Assembly (NCBI GenBank): GCA_001725945.1 | Contig: LRMT01000106.1 | Coordinates: forward strand, 1-58,238 | Direction of reading: 5' to 3' | Source of the DNA: Cupriavidus sp. UYMMa02A | GTDB lineage: Bacteria; Pseudomonadota; Gammaproteobacteria; Burkholderiales; Burkholderiaceae | Length of the DNA stretch: 58,238 bases | Shown: positions 8,859 to 19,286 of the stretch, in pieces | Numbering within the stretch: the first letter of the stretch is position 1 | Layout of the letters: every line of letters starts with the position of its first letter | Notes under the pieces: model-generated | The model's input: only the letters and a program-made list of their open reading frames with translations | What the model was told of the DNA's origin: nothing | Databases searched by the model: none | Position numbers and translations under genes: made by a program

Positions 8859-9533
8859 ATGCGCATCCTGCTGGTGGAAGACGAACCGACGCTGGCTGGC
8901 CAGGTCCATGCAAGCCTTGCCGAGTCCGGCTACGCCGTCGACAAGGCTGCCGATGGGCTCGACGCGTGGCACCTCGGCGCGAACGAACCGTACGACGCCG
9001 TGATCCTCGACCTGGGGTTGCCGCGCCTGGATGGCCTCACCGTGCTGCGCCGCTGGCGCGCGGCCCAGATCAATATCCCGGTACTGATCCTCACGGCGCG
9101 TGATAGCTGGACAGAGAAGGTCGAGGGAATCGACGCCGGCGCCGATGACTACCTGGCCAAGCCGTTCCGCATGGAAGAGCTGCAGGCCCGCATCCGCGCG
9201 CTGATCCGGCGCGCGCATGGCATGCCTGCGCCGGAACTGGGCTGCGGCCCTGTGCAGCTCAATCCGCGCGCCGGCACCGTGACCGTGGATGGCGCTGCCG
9301 TGGTGCTGACGGCGCACGAATTCAAGGTGCTGGATTACCTGATGCACCATCCGGGCGCCATCGTCAGCAAGACCACGCTGACCGAGCACATCTACGCGCA
9401 GGACTTCGACCGCGACAGCAACACCATCGAAGTCTTTGTCGGCAGGCTGCGGCGCAAGCTCGGCGTGGACGTGATCGAGACCGTGCGCGGCCAGGGCTAC
9501 CGCTTGCGGCCGCCTCCCGCCGCCCGGACATGA
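8859..9533 (+). CDS. OmpR-family response regulator
   Basis: Intact 224-residue regulator. The receiver domain (1-115) has the acidic pocket EDE at 7-9, phospho-acceptor D51, T79 and K101. The winged-helix domain (about 125-220) has LTAHEFKVLDYLMHHPG and ETVRGQGYRLRP. It resembles the QseB/PmrA branch by sequence. It lies between the PepSY gene (20 bases) and its kinase (16 bases). It probably controls envelope genes, possibly this operon itself; targets are not visible. Confidence 0.92.
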   Translation: MRILLVEDEPTLAGQVHASLAESGYAVDKAADGLDAWHLGANEPYDAVILDLGLPRLDGLTVLRRWRAAQINIPVLILTARDSWTEKVEGIDAGADDYLAKPFRMEELQARIRALIRRAHGMPAPELGCGPVQLNPRAGTVTVDGAAVVLTAHEFKVLDYLMHHPGAIVSKTTLTEHIYAQDFDRDSNTIEVFVGRLRRKLGVDVIETVRGQGYRLRPPPAART

Positions 9534-9549
9534 GAACGTACGGGACGGC

Positions 9550-10883
9550 ATGCGCAATTCGCTAGCGCTACGCCTGCTGGCCGTAGCCGCCATATGGCTC
9601 GCTGCAGCACTCGGTGCCAGTTGGTGGATGCTGTCCACGCTGTTCGAGCGGCACGTCAACGACACCTATGTCCGCCAGCTCGAGCACCAGCTCACGAGCC
9701 TGACGGCCGCGCTCGACTGGAGTCCCGACGGCCGGCTGCTGCTGACGCGCGCACCAGCCGATCCCCGCTATGAACTGCCCTATTCCGGCGCCTACTGGCA
9801 GGCTCGCGCGCCCGGCGCGCTGCTGCGCTCGCGTTCGCTGTGGGATACCGAAATGCCGGAAAAACCGAACACAAGGTAACTGGCACGCCCGCGGATGTTC
9901 GTACAGGACCCAACCGGCAGTCGCTGCTGGTGGTGTCGCGCAGCATCGTGCTGGCGTCGTCGGACACGCCGGTGGATGTTTCCGTGGCACTGGACCGCAC
10001 CGAACTGCGTGGCGCACGGCGCGCCTTCAATACCATGCTGGCGTGGTCGCTGGGCGCGCTTGGCATGGGGCTAATGCTGGCGGTGGCTGCGCAGGTGCGC
10101 TTCGGCCTGGCACCGCTCAAACGGCTGCGGCAGTCGCTGTCCGCCATGCAGGCGCGGCGCGAGAGTCGCCTGGGCGGCAAATGGCCGACCGAGGTCGAGC
10201 CATTGGTCAGCGAAATCAACACGCTGCTGGACCACAACGCGCAGGCGCTGGACAGATCACGGCGGCAGGCGGCGGACCTGGCCCATGCGGTCAAGACACC
10301 GCTGGCGGTGCTCGCCAACGAGGCGGCCAGCCTGCCGGGGCCGGCAGCGGATGCCGTGTCGCGCCAGGTCGACGCCATGCGACATCAGGTCGACCGCCAT
10401 CTGGCGCGCGCGCGGGCAGCAGGCGCTGCGGCGGCACGGGGTCAGCGCATCGAAGCAGGCCCCGCCGTACGTGAGCTGACGCGCGCGCTGACACGCCTGC
10501 ATGGCGCGCGTCAGATCGACATCGATGTGCAGGGCGAAGGACACTTCGCCGGCGACCGTCAGGACCTGGTGGAGATGCTCGGCAACTTGCTCGATAACGC
10601 CTGCCAATGGGCGCGCTCGCAGGTACGTGTCCGCCTGCGGGAAGATACCGCGGCGGCGGTACTCGAGGTACTCGTGGAAGACGACGGCCCCGGCATGTCC
10701 CCCGAGGTGCGCGACCTAGCCACGGCCCGGTTCGGGCGGCTGGACGAAAGTGCCGCCGGCAGCGGGCTTGGCCTGGCCATCGTCACCGAGATTGCGGCAA
10801 TGTACGAAGGATCACTGGACCTGGGCGCCAGCGCACTCGGGGGCCTGGGGGCACGCCTGAGGCTGCCGGCCGGTATGCCCTGA
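9550..10883 (+). CDS. Sensor histidine kinase, QseC/PhoQ type (frameshifted)
   Basis: Partner kinase of the preceding regulator. The first piece has membrane helix 1 (LLAVAAIWLAAALGASWWML) and the start of a periplasmic sensor. A frame break near 9860-9890 leads to the rest: membrane helix 2 (AWSLGALGMGLMLAVAAQV), a HAMP-like linker, the H-box DLAHAVKTPLAVL, N-box NLLDNACQWA, G1 DDGPGM and G2 GSGLGLAIV. All kinase boxes are present, so the enzyme should work once the frame is restored. The break lies in an A-rich stretch (GGAAAAACC). The ligand is unknown; the PepSY neighbour suggests envelope or metal stress. Confidence 0.88.
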
Positions 10884-10902
10884 CCGGCGCGCCGGCCGCT
10901 CC

Positions 10903-11249
10903 TCAGGACGCGCGCGCATCATGCGTCGCGGGTCCCGGACGCCAGGCCGCAGGCAAACGCGGTTCCGCCACGAGGAACAGTGGGCCGATCAGCAGCCCGA
11001 CCAGGTCGTCGACGAATGCGGGCTTGCGGCCCTCATAGTAATGGCCGATGAACTGGATGATCCAGCCTGCCACGAACAGCCCCACGCCCGTGGCCACCCA
11101 GGCCGCCGTGGGCAGCGCCGCCAGGTGAGCTCCGGCGTACAGGAACAGCGCGAGCTGATCATCGGGATACCGATGAAATGCGTAGCGACATTGCGAGGAT
11201 TGCGGTGGTAGGCGTGGTAGTTGGCCAGATGCTCGATCAGGGTTTTCAC
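10903..11249 (-). CDS. Mpo1/DUF962-family membrane protein (frameshifted)
   Basis: Small membrane protein related to yeast Mpo1, a fatty-acid alpha-dioxygenase. The first piece, from a GTG at 11249 behind a GGAGA, reads KTLIEHLANYHAYHRNPRN and THFIGIP, carrying the conserved His residues. After a break near 11160 the second piece gives a membrane segment (WVATGVGLFVAGWIIQFIGHYYEGRKPA) with the second His motif QFIGHYYE. The bacterial substrate is unknown. It diverges from the arylamine N-acetyltransferase gene. Confidence 0.75.
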
Positions 11250-11424
11250 GGGGGCGTCTCCTGCTGTGCGGATCCGATGGCTGCCACAACGCCGGCAGCC
11301 CGGATGTCCTGTGGATTCTTTAGATCTATAGTACTGGGCACATCCGGCGGCGTCTGTATGATTTTTTACAGGCGCGTGTGCGGCGCAGTACGTTTCCATC
11401 CGAACACTGAATATCGTAAGCGAC

Positions 11425-12269
11425 ATGATGATTCTCGCCCCCTCTCGCCTGGACGCCTACCTTGCGCGCCTGCGCATCGACGCACCGCCCTCGCCAACGC
11501 TGGAAGCGCTGGACGCACTGATTTCCGCGCAGCTGGCGCGCATTCCGTTCGAGAACATTGATCCGCTGCTGGGCCGTCCGGTACGGATCGACGTTGACGC
11601 CGTCTTCGACAAGCTGATCGCATGCGGACGTGGCGGATATTGCTTCGAGCTCAATACGCTGCTGGCCGCCGCGCTGACGGCGCTGGGCTACACGGTGACA
11701 CCGCTTGCCGCGCGCGTGCGCTGGGGTGTGGCCGATACCGTGCAGACCATGACATCACACATGCTGCTGCGTGTAGAGGTGGCGCATCGCAGCTACCTTG
11801 CCGACGTGGGCTTTGGCGGTCCAACGCCGTTCCGGGCCCTGCCATTTTCCGCGCCAGCGGCGCGTCATTGCCTTACCGCCTGGTCACGGCGCCGGAGGAA
11901 GCCATGGCCAGCACCTTCCATGAGCAGGATCTGGAAGTGCGCGGCGACGATGGCTGGCTCAAGATGTACCGCTTCGACCTGTCGCCGCAGCCGTGGATCG
12001 ATTTCATCGCGCGCAACTGGTACATCTGCACGCACCCCGACAGCCACTTCACGCAGCGCCTGATGGTAGCCAGAACCGACGGCGGCTCGCGCCTGACCCT
12101 GGCCAACGGCGAATTGGCCGAGCGCAGCGCCGACGGCGCAGTGCAGCGGCAGGAGCTAACTTCGGCGGACGAGGTCATCGATGCGCTCGCCAACCGGTTC
12201 CAGCTCGAACTGGGCGCCGACACCCGTGCGGGGCTGGAACGGGTGCTGCCTGCACTGCTGCGCGCGTGA
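11425..12269 (+). CDS. nat: Arylamine N-acetyltransferase (frameshifted)
   Basis: Cytosolic enzyme moving acetyl from acetyl-CoA to arylamines or hydrazines. The Cys-His-Asp triad is present in the first piece: C73 in GRGGYCFELN, H112 in SHMLLRVE and D127 in LADVGFGG, with PFENID near 42. A break near 11850 joins to the C-terminal domain (LPYRLV, NWYICTHPDSHF, then the lid region). Total length of about 280 residues fits the family. Start at MMILAP; no strong ribosome site distinguishes the two Met codons. Confidence 0.88.
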
Positions 12270-12468
12270 CTCTTGGCAGCCTTTGCCGTGGCCACATGCA
12301 CGCCGCGCATTGCCCGCAGAAAGAATACTGATAAGAGCCCGTGGGCGGCGCCTTGCCAGTGGACTGGTCCAGATACCCCACCCATAATGTCCCGGCAGGC
12401 CCCCAGGGCGCTGTCCACCAGAACATAGGCAGGCGCTCATGGAGCCTGCCCCGATATCAGGAGACTTC

Positions 12469-13227
12469 ATGTCATTGTTCGATTTGTCGGGCAAGGTCGC
12501 AATCGTGACTGGCTCATCGCGCGGCATCGGCCGCGCCATCGCGGAGCAGATGGCGGTTCAGGGTGCCAAGGTGGTTATCTCGTCGCGCAAGATCGAAGCG
12601 TGCCAGGAAGTGGTCGACGCCATCACGCGCGCCACGGTGCCGGCACGGCCATTGCGGTCCCAGCCAATATCTCGTCCAGGGACGACCTGCAACGGCTGGT
12701 CGATGAAACCAACCGTGCGTTCGGCAAGATCGACGTTCTCGTCTGCAATGCCGCATCGAATCCGTATTACGGCCCGATGAGCGGCGTGTCCGACGACCAG
12801 TTCCGCAAGGTGCTCGACAACAACGTCATTTCGAACCACTGGCTGATCCAGATGGTGGCGCCCCAGATGATCGAGCGCAAGGAAGGCTCCATCATCATCG
12901 TCTCGTCCATCGGCGGCCTGCGCGGCTCGCGACCATCGGCGTGTACAACATCTCGAGGCCGCGACTTCCAGCTTGCGCGCAACCTCGCGGTGGAATTCGG
13001 CCCGCACAATGTGCGCGTGAACTGCATTGCGCCGGGACTGATCAAGACCGACTTCGCGCGCGCGCTGTGGGAAGATCCCGAGCGCTACAAGCAATCCACG
13101 CAGGCGCCCCGCTGCGCCGCATCGGCGAGCCGGTCGAAATTGCCGGCGCTGCCGTCTACCTGCGTCCGCCGCCAGCAGCTTCATGACGGGCCAGGCACTG
13201 GTCGTCGACGGCGGCGTCACGATCTGA
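12469..13227 (+). CDS. SDR-family oxidoreductase (multiple frameshifts)
   Basis: NAD(P)-dependent short-chain dehydrogenase. The Rossmann motif [10 protein letters not shown], the NAAS motif ([11 protein letters not shown]), the catalytic Ser in VSSIGG and the C-terminal FMTGQ/VVDGG motif are readable, but in different frames. Breaks lie near 12640, 12935-12965, 13108 and 13172. The active-site YxxxK is damaged: the DNA gives YNISRP, and restoring one A and one C gives YNISKAAD in frame with [12 protein letters not shown]. Start at 12469 follows AGGAGA by five bases. Substrate unknown; the acyl-CoA ligase downstream suggests fatty-acid or aromatic acid metabolism. Confidence 0.85.
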
Positions 13228-13235
13228 TGCCCCGA

Positions 13236-13260
13236 CGCTAGGCGGCGCTGCCGCCTAGCG
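13236..13260. terminator. Hairpin after the SDR gene
   Basis: Perfect 11-bp inverted repeat (13236-13246 and 13250-13260) with a 3-base loop, 8 bases after the SDR stop. It is followed by GGCCGTTTCC rather than a clean T run, so termination strength is uncertain. Confidence 0.6.
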
Positions 13261-13351
13261 GGCCGTTTCCGCTTTCCTGCATTTCCTGCATTTCCCTCAA
13301 GGGTGGCGCAATCCGCCATCCTCCACCTGCATTGCAGTCCGGGAGGCAGTC

Positions 13352-15098
13352 ATGTCGAGCAATTCCCAGCCGGCCGTTAACTGGCCAGCCATATCGCTGG
13401 CCGAGGCCCATGCCAGGCTCACCGCGCCAGGTGCGCCGTTCGAAACGGAACGCGCGCGATTCGCGGTATCCCCACCACCGTCTGGAAGAATGCGCCGCCT
13501 ACACTGCGCGACCTGTTCCAGGCTACGCAGGCCTTCGGCGAACGAACCTTCGTGGTCTATGAGGACGAGCGCGTCACCTATGCTGCGTTCCGGCGTGCCG
13601 CGCTGCATGTCGCACAAGCGCTCGTGCGCGACGGTATCCGCCCCGGTGACCGCGTGGCGCTGGCCATGCGCAACCTGCCGGAATGGCCCGTGGCGTTCTA
13701 CGGCGCGCTGCTGGCCGGCGCCATTGTCACGCCGCTCAATGCGTGGTGGACGGGTGCCGAACTCGAATACGGACTGAACGACTCCGGCAGCCGCGTGGCC
13801 ATTGTCGATGCGGAACGGCTCGATCGCCTCGCCGCGCACCTGCCGAACTGTCCGGCACTGGAACGGGTCTACGTGTCGCGCGCGGGCTCGCCCGACGGCA
13901 ATGCGAGGGTCATGCCACTGAAAAGCATCACTGGCCCCTTCGCGTCGTGGGCAACGCTGCCAGAATTGCCGCCTCCCGACGTGGCCATCGCGCCGGAAGA
14001 TGACGCGACGATCTTCTATACCTCCGGCACCACGGGCAAGCCCAAAGGCGCGCTAGGCACGCATCGCAATGCCACCACCGTCGCCGTGGCCAGCCTGTTC
14101 AGCCCACTGCGCAACCTGTTGCGCCGCGGCGAGCCGATTCCCGCACCCGATCCCGCAGCGCCGCAAAGGGCGGCGCTGCTGTCTATTCCGTTCTTCCACG
14201 TGACGGGCTGCATGGCCGTGCTGAACAGCGCGCTGGCGACCGGCGGCAAGATCGTGCTGATGCGCCGCTGGGACGCGTTGCGCGCACTGGAACTGATCGA
14301 GCGCGAACGCTGCACCACGGCTGGCGGCGTGCCGACCATCGCGTGGCAGTTGCTGGAACATCCGGAACGCGGACGCTTCGATCTTTCGTCGCTGGAAAGC
14401 ATCAGCTACGGCGGCGCGCCGGCTTCGCCGGAACTGGTGCGACGCATCGCTGAAATCATTCCGCACTCGGCGCCGGGCATCGGCTGGGGCATGACCGAGA
14501 CTTCCGCCACGTTCACGAGCCATAGCGCGGAAGAGTATGTGCTGCGGCCGGACAGCAGCGGCCCTGCCCTGCCCATCGGGGAAATGAAGATCGTGGATGG
14601 CAGGGGACAAGCGCTGCCGGCCGGCGAAACCGGCGAACTGGTGGTGCGCGGCGCGAATGTGGTTCGCGGCTACTGGAACAAGCCCGAAGCCACGGCACAG
14701 ACCTTTGGCGATGGCTGGTTGCGCACCGGCGATATCGGCAGGCTCGACGAAGAGGGTTACCTCTATATCGTCGACCGGATGAAAGATATGCTGATTCGCG
14801 GCGGAGAAAATATCTACTGCATCGAGGTGGAAAGCACCCTCTACGAGCATCCGGCGGTCATGGATGCTGCGCTGGTCGCATCCCGCACAAGACGCTGGGC
14901 GAGGAGCCGGGTGCCGTGGTCAGCCTGAAGCCGGGCATGCTCGCCGACGAAGACGAGCTGCGCGGATTTGTCGCAGAGCGGCTGGCCGCGTTCAAGGTGC
15001 CGGTGCGGATCATCGTGCTGGCCGACCTGCTGCCGCGCAACGCGAACGGAAAGATCCTGAAGTCCAACCTGCGCAAGCTGTTCGAGCCGGCTGCCTAG
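13352..15098 (+). CDS. Class I adenylate-forming acyl-CoA ligase (frameshifted)
   Basis: AMP-dependent synthetase that activates a carboxylic acid with ATP and CoA. The P-loop is YTSGTTGKPKG, then YGGAP, GWGMTE, WLRTGD, DRMKDML and the C-terminal NGKILKSNLRK with the catalytic Lys. Two breaks: near 13462 (the true frame continues IRGIPTTVWKNAP) and near 14880. Restored length is about 580 residues, typical. The N-terminal segment with GIPTTVWKNAP resembles long-chain or cyclohexane-carboxylate-type ligases. The substrate cannot be named. Probably a separate transcript from the SDR because of the hairpin between them. Confidence 0.88.
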
Positions 15099-15116
15099 TC
15101 CGCACCGGCCGGGCCG

Positions 15117-15590
15117 TTATTTGACGGGAATGGCGGTGCCACCCGGCACCGGCACGGCCGTCACGCTGTTCTGCGGGCTGCCACTGACGATGCGGTCGGA
15201 ATAGGTCAGGTAGACCAGCGTATTGCGCTTGCGATCGATCGCACGGATCACGTGCAGGGTCTTGAACAGGATCGACATGCGCTCGGAGAACACGTCCTCC
15301 TGCTGGCGCAACGGCCCCTTGAACGTAATCGGGCCCACCTGCCGGCAGGCGATCGACGCCTCCGGCGGGTCTTCGGCCATGCCGAGCGAGCCCTTGATGC
15401 CGCCGGTACGCGCCCGCGACACGTAGCAGGTCACACCCTGCACCATCGGGTCGTCGTACGCTTCGATGACGACCTTGTCCGAGCCCGTCATGCGGAAATT
15501 GGTGTTGACGCTGCCGATTTCCTCGGCCTGCGCGACGGCACCGGCCATCGCCATGCAGGCGCCGGCAAGTAGCGAAAGCATGCGCGCCAT
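15117..15590 (-). CDS. creA: CreA-family periplasmic protein
   Basis: Intact 157-residue exported protein. The first 22 residues are a signal peptide (LSLLAGACMAMAGAVAQA). The mature part follows the CreA pattern: IGSVNTNFRMTGSDKVVIEAYDDP, VTCYVSRARTGGIKGSLG, EDPPEASIACRQVGPI, and FFKTLHVIRAID-like near the end. CreA is widely conserved with unknown biochemical role, and its two Cys may form a disulfide. It ends 18 bases from the convergent acyl-CoA ligase stop and follows the thioesterase gene by 6 bases, so they may form an operon. Confidence 0.88.
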   Translation of the reverse strand: MARMLSLLAGACMAMAGAVAQAEEIGSVNTNFRMTGSDKVVIEAYDDPMVQGVTCYVSRARTGGIKGSLGMAEDPPEASIACRQVGPITFKGPLRQQEDVFSERMSILFKTLHVIRAIDRKRNTLVYLTYSDRIVSGSPQNSVTAVPVPGGTAIPVK

Positions 15591-15596
15591 GGCCGA

Positions 15597-16081
15597 TCAG
15601 CTCCCCGTCACCTTGATTGCATCGTGCCGCTTTTCCATTTCCTGGCGCAGCGCACGGCGTTGCTGGGCGGCGGCAAAGCGCTGGCGCTCGACTTCGTCGC
15701 GCGGTTCCAGCGGAGGCACCTCGGCCGGCGCGCCGTTGTCGTCCACAGCCACCATCGTGAAATAGCAACTGTTGGTGTGGCGCACCAGCTTGCTGCGGAT
15801 GTTCTCGGTCACCACCTTGATGCCGATTTCCATGGAGCTGCGCCCGGTGAAGTTCACCGAAGACAGAAAGGTCACCAGCTCGCCCACGTGAATGGGCTGG
15901 CGGAACACTACCTGGTCGACCGATAGCGTGACCACGTATCGTCCTGCGTAGCGGCTGGCGCAGGCATAGGCGACCATATCCAGGTACTTGAGGATGGTGC
16001 CGCCGTGCACATTGCCGGAAAATTGGCCATGTCCGGCGTCATCAGCACGGTCATGGAAAGCTGGTGGGACTGGTCGTTCAT
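15597..16081 (-). CDS. Acyl-CoA thioesterase, YciA/BACH type (frameshifted)
   Basis: Hot-dog fold enzyme hydrolysing acyl-CoA to free acid. The N-terminus (MNDQSHQLSMTVLMTPDMAN) is in one frame and the rest, beginning SGNVHGGTILKYLDMVAYACA, in another; the break is near 16020. The catalytic Asp of the BACH family lies in the NVHGGTILKYLD segment. Then VDQVVFRQPIHVGELVTF and the FTMVAVDDNG strand follow, with a basic helical tail. The start at 16081 matches the known N-terminus of this family. Likely cytosolic hexamer. Confidence 0.85.
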
Positions 16082-16218
16082 GATGGTGAGGCAGGTTGCG
16101 GGGGCCAAGGCGCGGCAGTGTAACCCGGAAACCGGCGCTCAGGGGCACCGGCCACGCGCGGCGCGGGCGCGTGCAAAATGGCCGGCGCGCCACCCGGCCA
16201 GTACTGGACAAAGGTACT

Positions 16219-16246
16219 GCAAACAAAAGCGGCCCGACAGGCCGCT
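16219..16246 (-). terminator. Terminator of the HU gene
   Basis: Perfect 7-bp stem AGCGGCC/GGCCGCT (16228-16234 and 16240-16246) with a 5-base loop. Read on the minus strand it is followed by TTTTGTTTGC. It lies 26 bases past the HU stop. Confidence 0.75.
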
Positions 16247-16272
16247 CTCTCGCTAGTCCGGACGCAGACAGC

Positions 16273-16554
16273 TTACTTCTTCTTGTTCACGGCGTCCTTG
16301 AAACCTTGTCCAGCGGAAAACTTCACGGTCTTCGCGGCCGGAATCTTGATCGTTTCGCCGGTGCGCGGGTTGCGGCCCGTGCGGGCGGCGCGTTTGCCCG
16401 AGCTGAAGCTGCCAAACCCTACCAGCGTTACCGAATCACCCTTGGCCACTGCCTTCTTGATACTGTCCAGCGCTGCGTTGAGCGCACGCTCGGCTGCGGC
16501 GTTGCTCAGTTCTGCTTCCGCGGCGATGGCCGATACCAGTTCACCTTTATTCAT
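16273..16554 (-). CDS. hupB: DNA-binding protein HU
   Basis: Canonical 93-residue [61 protein letters not shown] and [13 protein letters not shown]. It keeps the Arg-Asn-Pro (GRNPRTG) tip whose Pro intercalates into DNA. Histone-like dimer that bends and compacts DNA. The start is at MNKGEL, as always in the family; upstream Met codons are ignored. Monocistronic, with its own terminator. Confidence 0.95.
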   Translation of the reverse strand: MNKGELVSAIAAEAELSNAAAERALNAALDSIKKAVAKGDSVTLVGFGSFSSGKRAARTGRNPRTGETIKIPAAKTVKFSAGQGFKDAVNKKK

Positions 16555-17067
16555 GGCTGATTTCCCTTGTTGGTCGTCGTCACCGATGTATCTGCCTGAA
16601 GGCAATGCATCGATCGGCGCAGTCTAATCTGCCTTCGCGCCTTGGGCAATCCCCAGTGGCACCAATGCAACGAAAAACCGGAAATCCTGCTTGAGGCCGG
16701 TTAGCGGGAGATTTCACCCTCTGTTCGGGCCGTTTCCCCGCATCTTTTCTGCCAGCGACACGGGCCGCTGGCGTCCCCGGCTCGCCGCACGGCCGCTCTG
16801 ACGTGGTGCGTCCATGATTCCCCGCCATGGTGCAATGCACCGTCACGGTTCATAAGGTCCACCGGCTCCTGCATCATTCTGGCGCGTCAGCGCCTTTTCC
16901 GCGCCGGCGGATGGCAATTGCTTGCACCACGTCAACCCTGCAACCCGGCCTAGTCATGCGGCAATCCGGTGCGAACGCCACCATGACGGTGCAACTGGCA
17001 CCAGTATGCAGCTGTTTCTGGAATGCTTTTTGCTTACACATGCTCCCATTTTGAGCATGGGGAATTT
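16555..17067. other. Long intergenic region between hupB and amt
   Basis: About 510 bases with no protein-like frame; it must hold the divergent hupB and amt promoters. Two inverted repeats of the same half-site stand out: GGTGC-AAT-GCACC at 16829-16841 and GGTGC-N5-GCACC at 16988-17002. The GCACC/GGTGC half-sites recall NtrC operators, but their order is inside-out relative to the usual site. No sigma-54 promoter with correct spacing was found. Confidence 0.35.
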
Positions 17068-18268
17068 ATGGACAATTGGAAGACTGGCACCGACGCCATG
17101 TTCATCTTGCTTGGCGCAATCATGGTGCTGGCCATGCACGCCGGCTTCGCTTTCCTGGAGCTGGGCACGGTGCGCAAGAAGAACCAGGTCAATGCGCTGG
17201 TAAAGATTCTGGTGGACTTCGCGGTTTCCACCATTGCGTACTTCTTTATCGGTTATACCGTCGCCTACGGCGTGGAGTTTATGTCCGGCGCTGAAACGCT
17301 GGCACAGAAGAGCGGGTACGAACTGGTCAAGTTCTTTTTCCTGGCAACATTTGCCGCGGCCATTCCCGCGATTATTTCGGGCGGCATTGCCGAGCGGTCG
17401 CGTTTCAATCCGCAGTTGGTTGCCACCTTCGTGCTGGTCGGCTTTGTCTATCCGTTCTTCGAAGGCATTGCGTGGAATCATCGCCTCGGCATCCAGGACT
17501 GGATCACCAGCCTGACCGGTGCCCCGTTCCATGATTTCGCCGGATCGGTAGTGGTCCACGCGGTAGGCGGCTGGATTGCCCTGCCCGCGGTACTGCTGCT
17601 CGGCGCGCGCCGGGGCCGGTACCAGAAGGATGGCCGCATCAGCGCCCATCCCCCGTCGAACATTCCATTCCTGGCACTGGGTGCATGGGTGCTGGCGGTG
17701 GGCTGGTTCGGCTTCAATGTCATGAGCGCCCAGACCGTGGACAAGATCAGTGGCCTGGTTGCCATCAACTCCCTGATGGCCATGGCCGGCGGCACGCTCG
17801 CCGCGTGGTGGGCCGGGCGCAACGACCCGGGCTTTGCCTACAACGGCCCGCTCGCGGGCCTGGTGGCTGTCTGTGCGGGCTCGGACCTGATGCACCCGCT
17901 GGGCGCGCTGGTGACGGGCGCGGTGGCAGGCGTCTGTTTGTGCATCTGTTCACGCTGGCGCAGAACAAATGGCATATCGATGATGTCCTCGCGTCTGGCC
18001 GCTGCATGGGCTGTGCGGCGCCTGGGGCGGCATTGCGGCCGGCATCTTTGGTTCCCGTGCACTCGGCGGAATCGGCGGTGTTTCGCTCGGTGCGCAACTG
18101 ATCGGCACCCTGCTCGGCATCGTGATTGCCGCGGCCGGCGGCACCATCGTCTACGGTACGCTCAAGAAACTGGTGGGCATCCGCCTGGATGCCGAAGCCG
18201 AATTCAACGGGGCCGACCTGACGCTGCATCGTATCTCGGCCACGCCCGAGCGCGAAACCAACTGGTAA
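17068..18268 (+). CDS. amt: Ammonium transporter Amt (frameshifted)
   Basis: Inner-membrane ammonium channel of the Amt/MEP/Rh family. The first 290 residues are intact: TGTDAMFILLGAIMVLAMHAGFAFLE, the FFFLATFAAAIPAIISGGIAER segment and FHDFAGSVVVHAVGGW, which holds the first pore His. Breaks near 17937 and 17991 are each repaired by one base, restoring HLFTLAQNKWHIDDVLGVWPLHGLCGAWGGIAAG with the second pore His in WPLHG. It ends in a cytosolic tail ETNW. The start at 17068 has GGGGA five bases upstream. No glnK gene is adjacent, unlike the common glnK-amt order. Confidence 0.92.
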
Positions 18269-18278
18269 ACCTGCCGCG

Positions 18279-18304
18279 GGAACAAGCCCATGCGGGCTTG
18301 TTCC
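18279..18304 (+). terminator. Terminator after amt
   Basis: Perfect 11-bp stem (18279-18289 and 18294-18304) with a 4-base loop, 10 bases after the amt stop, followed by TGACATTCTTT. Confidence 0.8.
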
Positions 18305-18455
18305 TGACATTCTTTGCTTGAACTTCCCCTGACGGCATGGCAATAATTGCCGTGCCCGTATCCCTTGCGCCGCGTCAGCGCGCAATAATTACCAGACAGT
18401 CTTCGCAGTTCTTCGTTTCTTGCCGATTCGCGGCCAACAAACCAGGGGAATGCCG

Positions 18456-19283
18456 ATGGATGCGTCAACGTTGGAGAAGTTGCAGGTCGTGGTGATCGCC
18501 TACGCCACTGAGTTCGGAGTGAAGATCCTGGCCGCGCTGGCCTTCTGGATCATCGGCCGGTGGCTGATCCACGTCGTGGTGCGGATGGTGCAGAACGCGC
18601 TGGGCCGCCAGCAGGTAGATCCGACCCTGTTGCGCTATGTCGGCTCGATCGTGACAGTCGCGCTGAACGTCGTGCTTGTTATCGGCATCCTCGGCTACTT
18701 CGGCATCCAGACCACCACTTTTGCGGCGTTGATCGCCGCGGCGGGCGTGGCGATCGGCATGGCCTGGTCGGGTCTGATGGCGAACTTCGCGGCCGGTGCC
18801 TTCCTGGTGGTGCTGCGGCCGTTCAAGGTCGGGGACTTCGTCACCATCGGCGGTGTCACCGGCACCGTGCGCGAGATCGGGCTGTTCGCGACGACGCTCG
18901 ACACGCCGGACAATGTCCTGACGGTGGTCGGCAACAACAAGATCTTCTCGGACACGATCCAGAATTTCAGCGTCAACCCGTTCCGCCGCGTGGAACTGAA
19001 GGCGCAGCTCGCGGGAACCACCGACGCGGCCGCGGCAGTCACGCTGCTCAAGGAGCGCATCGCCCCGATTCCCAACGTCCTGGCCGATCCGCCGGTCGAC
19101 GTCGAGATCCTGGAATTCACGCTGGTCGGGCCCGTGCTCGCGGTGCGTCCGTACTGCCACAACGACAACTACTGGCAGGTGTATTTCGACACCAATCGCG
19201 TCATCCGCGAGAGCTTCGGGCAGGCGGGCTACGCCGCGCCCATGCCCGCGCAGATGGTGGTGGTAAAGAACGCGGCAGCCTGA
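18456..19283 (+). CDS. mscS: Small-conductance mechanosensitive channel MscS
   Basis: Intact 275-residue channel that opens under membrane tension and releases solutes on osmotic downshift. There are three membrane helices; the third is the pore helix with the Gly/Ala pattern (AALIAAAGVAIGMAWSGLMA, then NFAAGAFLVV). The cytosolic beta domain follows (FKVGDFVTIGGVTGTVREIGLF, VVGNNKIFSDTIQNFS). The start at 18456 has GGGGA six bases upstream; ATG at 18450 is too close to it. The length fits E. coli MscS (286). Confidence 0.92.
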   Translation: MDASTLEKLQVVVIAYATEFGVKILAALAFWIIGRWLIHVVVRMVQNALGRQQVDPTLLRYVGSIVTVALNVVLVIGILGYFGIQTTTFAALIAAAGVAIGMAWSGLMANFAAGAFLVVLRPFKVGDFVTIGGVTGTVREIGLFATTLDTPDNVLTVVGNNKIFSDTIQNFSVNPFRRVELKAQLAGTTDAAAAVTLLKERIAPIPNVLADPPVDVEILEFTLVGPVLAVRPYCHNDNYWQVYFDTNRVIRESFGQAGYAAPMPAQMVVVKNAAA

Positions 19284-19286
19284 GCT

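Noticed and set aside
16993..17012. Possible sigma-54 promoter (TGGCAC...TGCAG) upstream of amt
   Set aside because: The GG and GC elements are 9 bases apart instead of 10, and the second element is a poor match.
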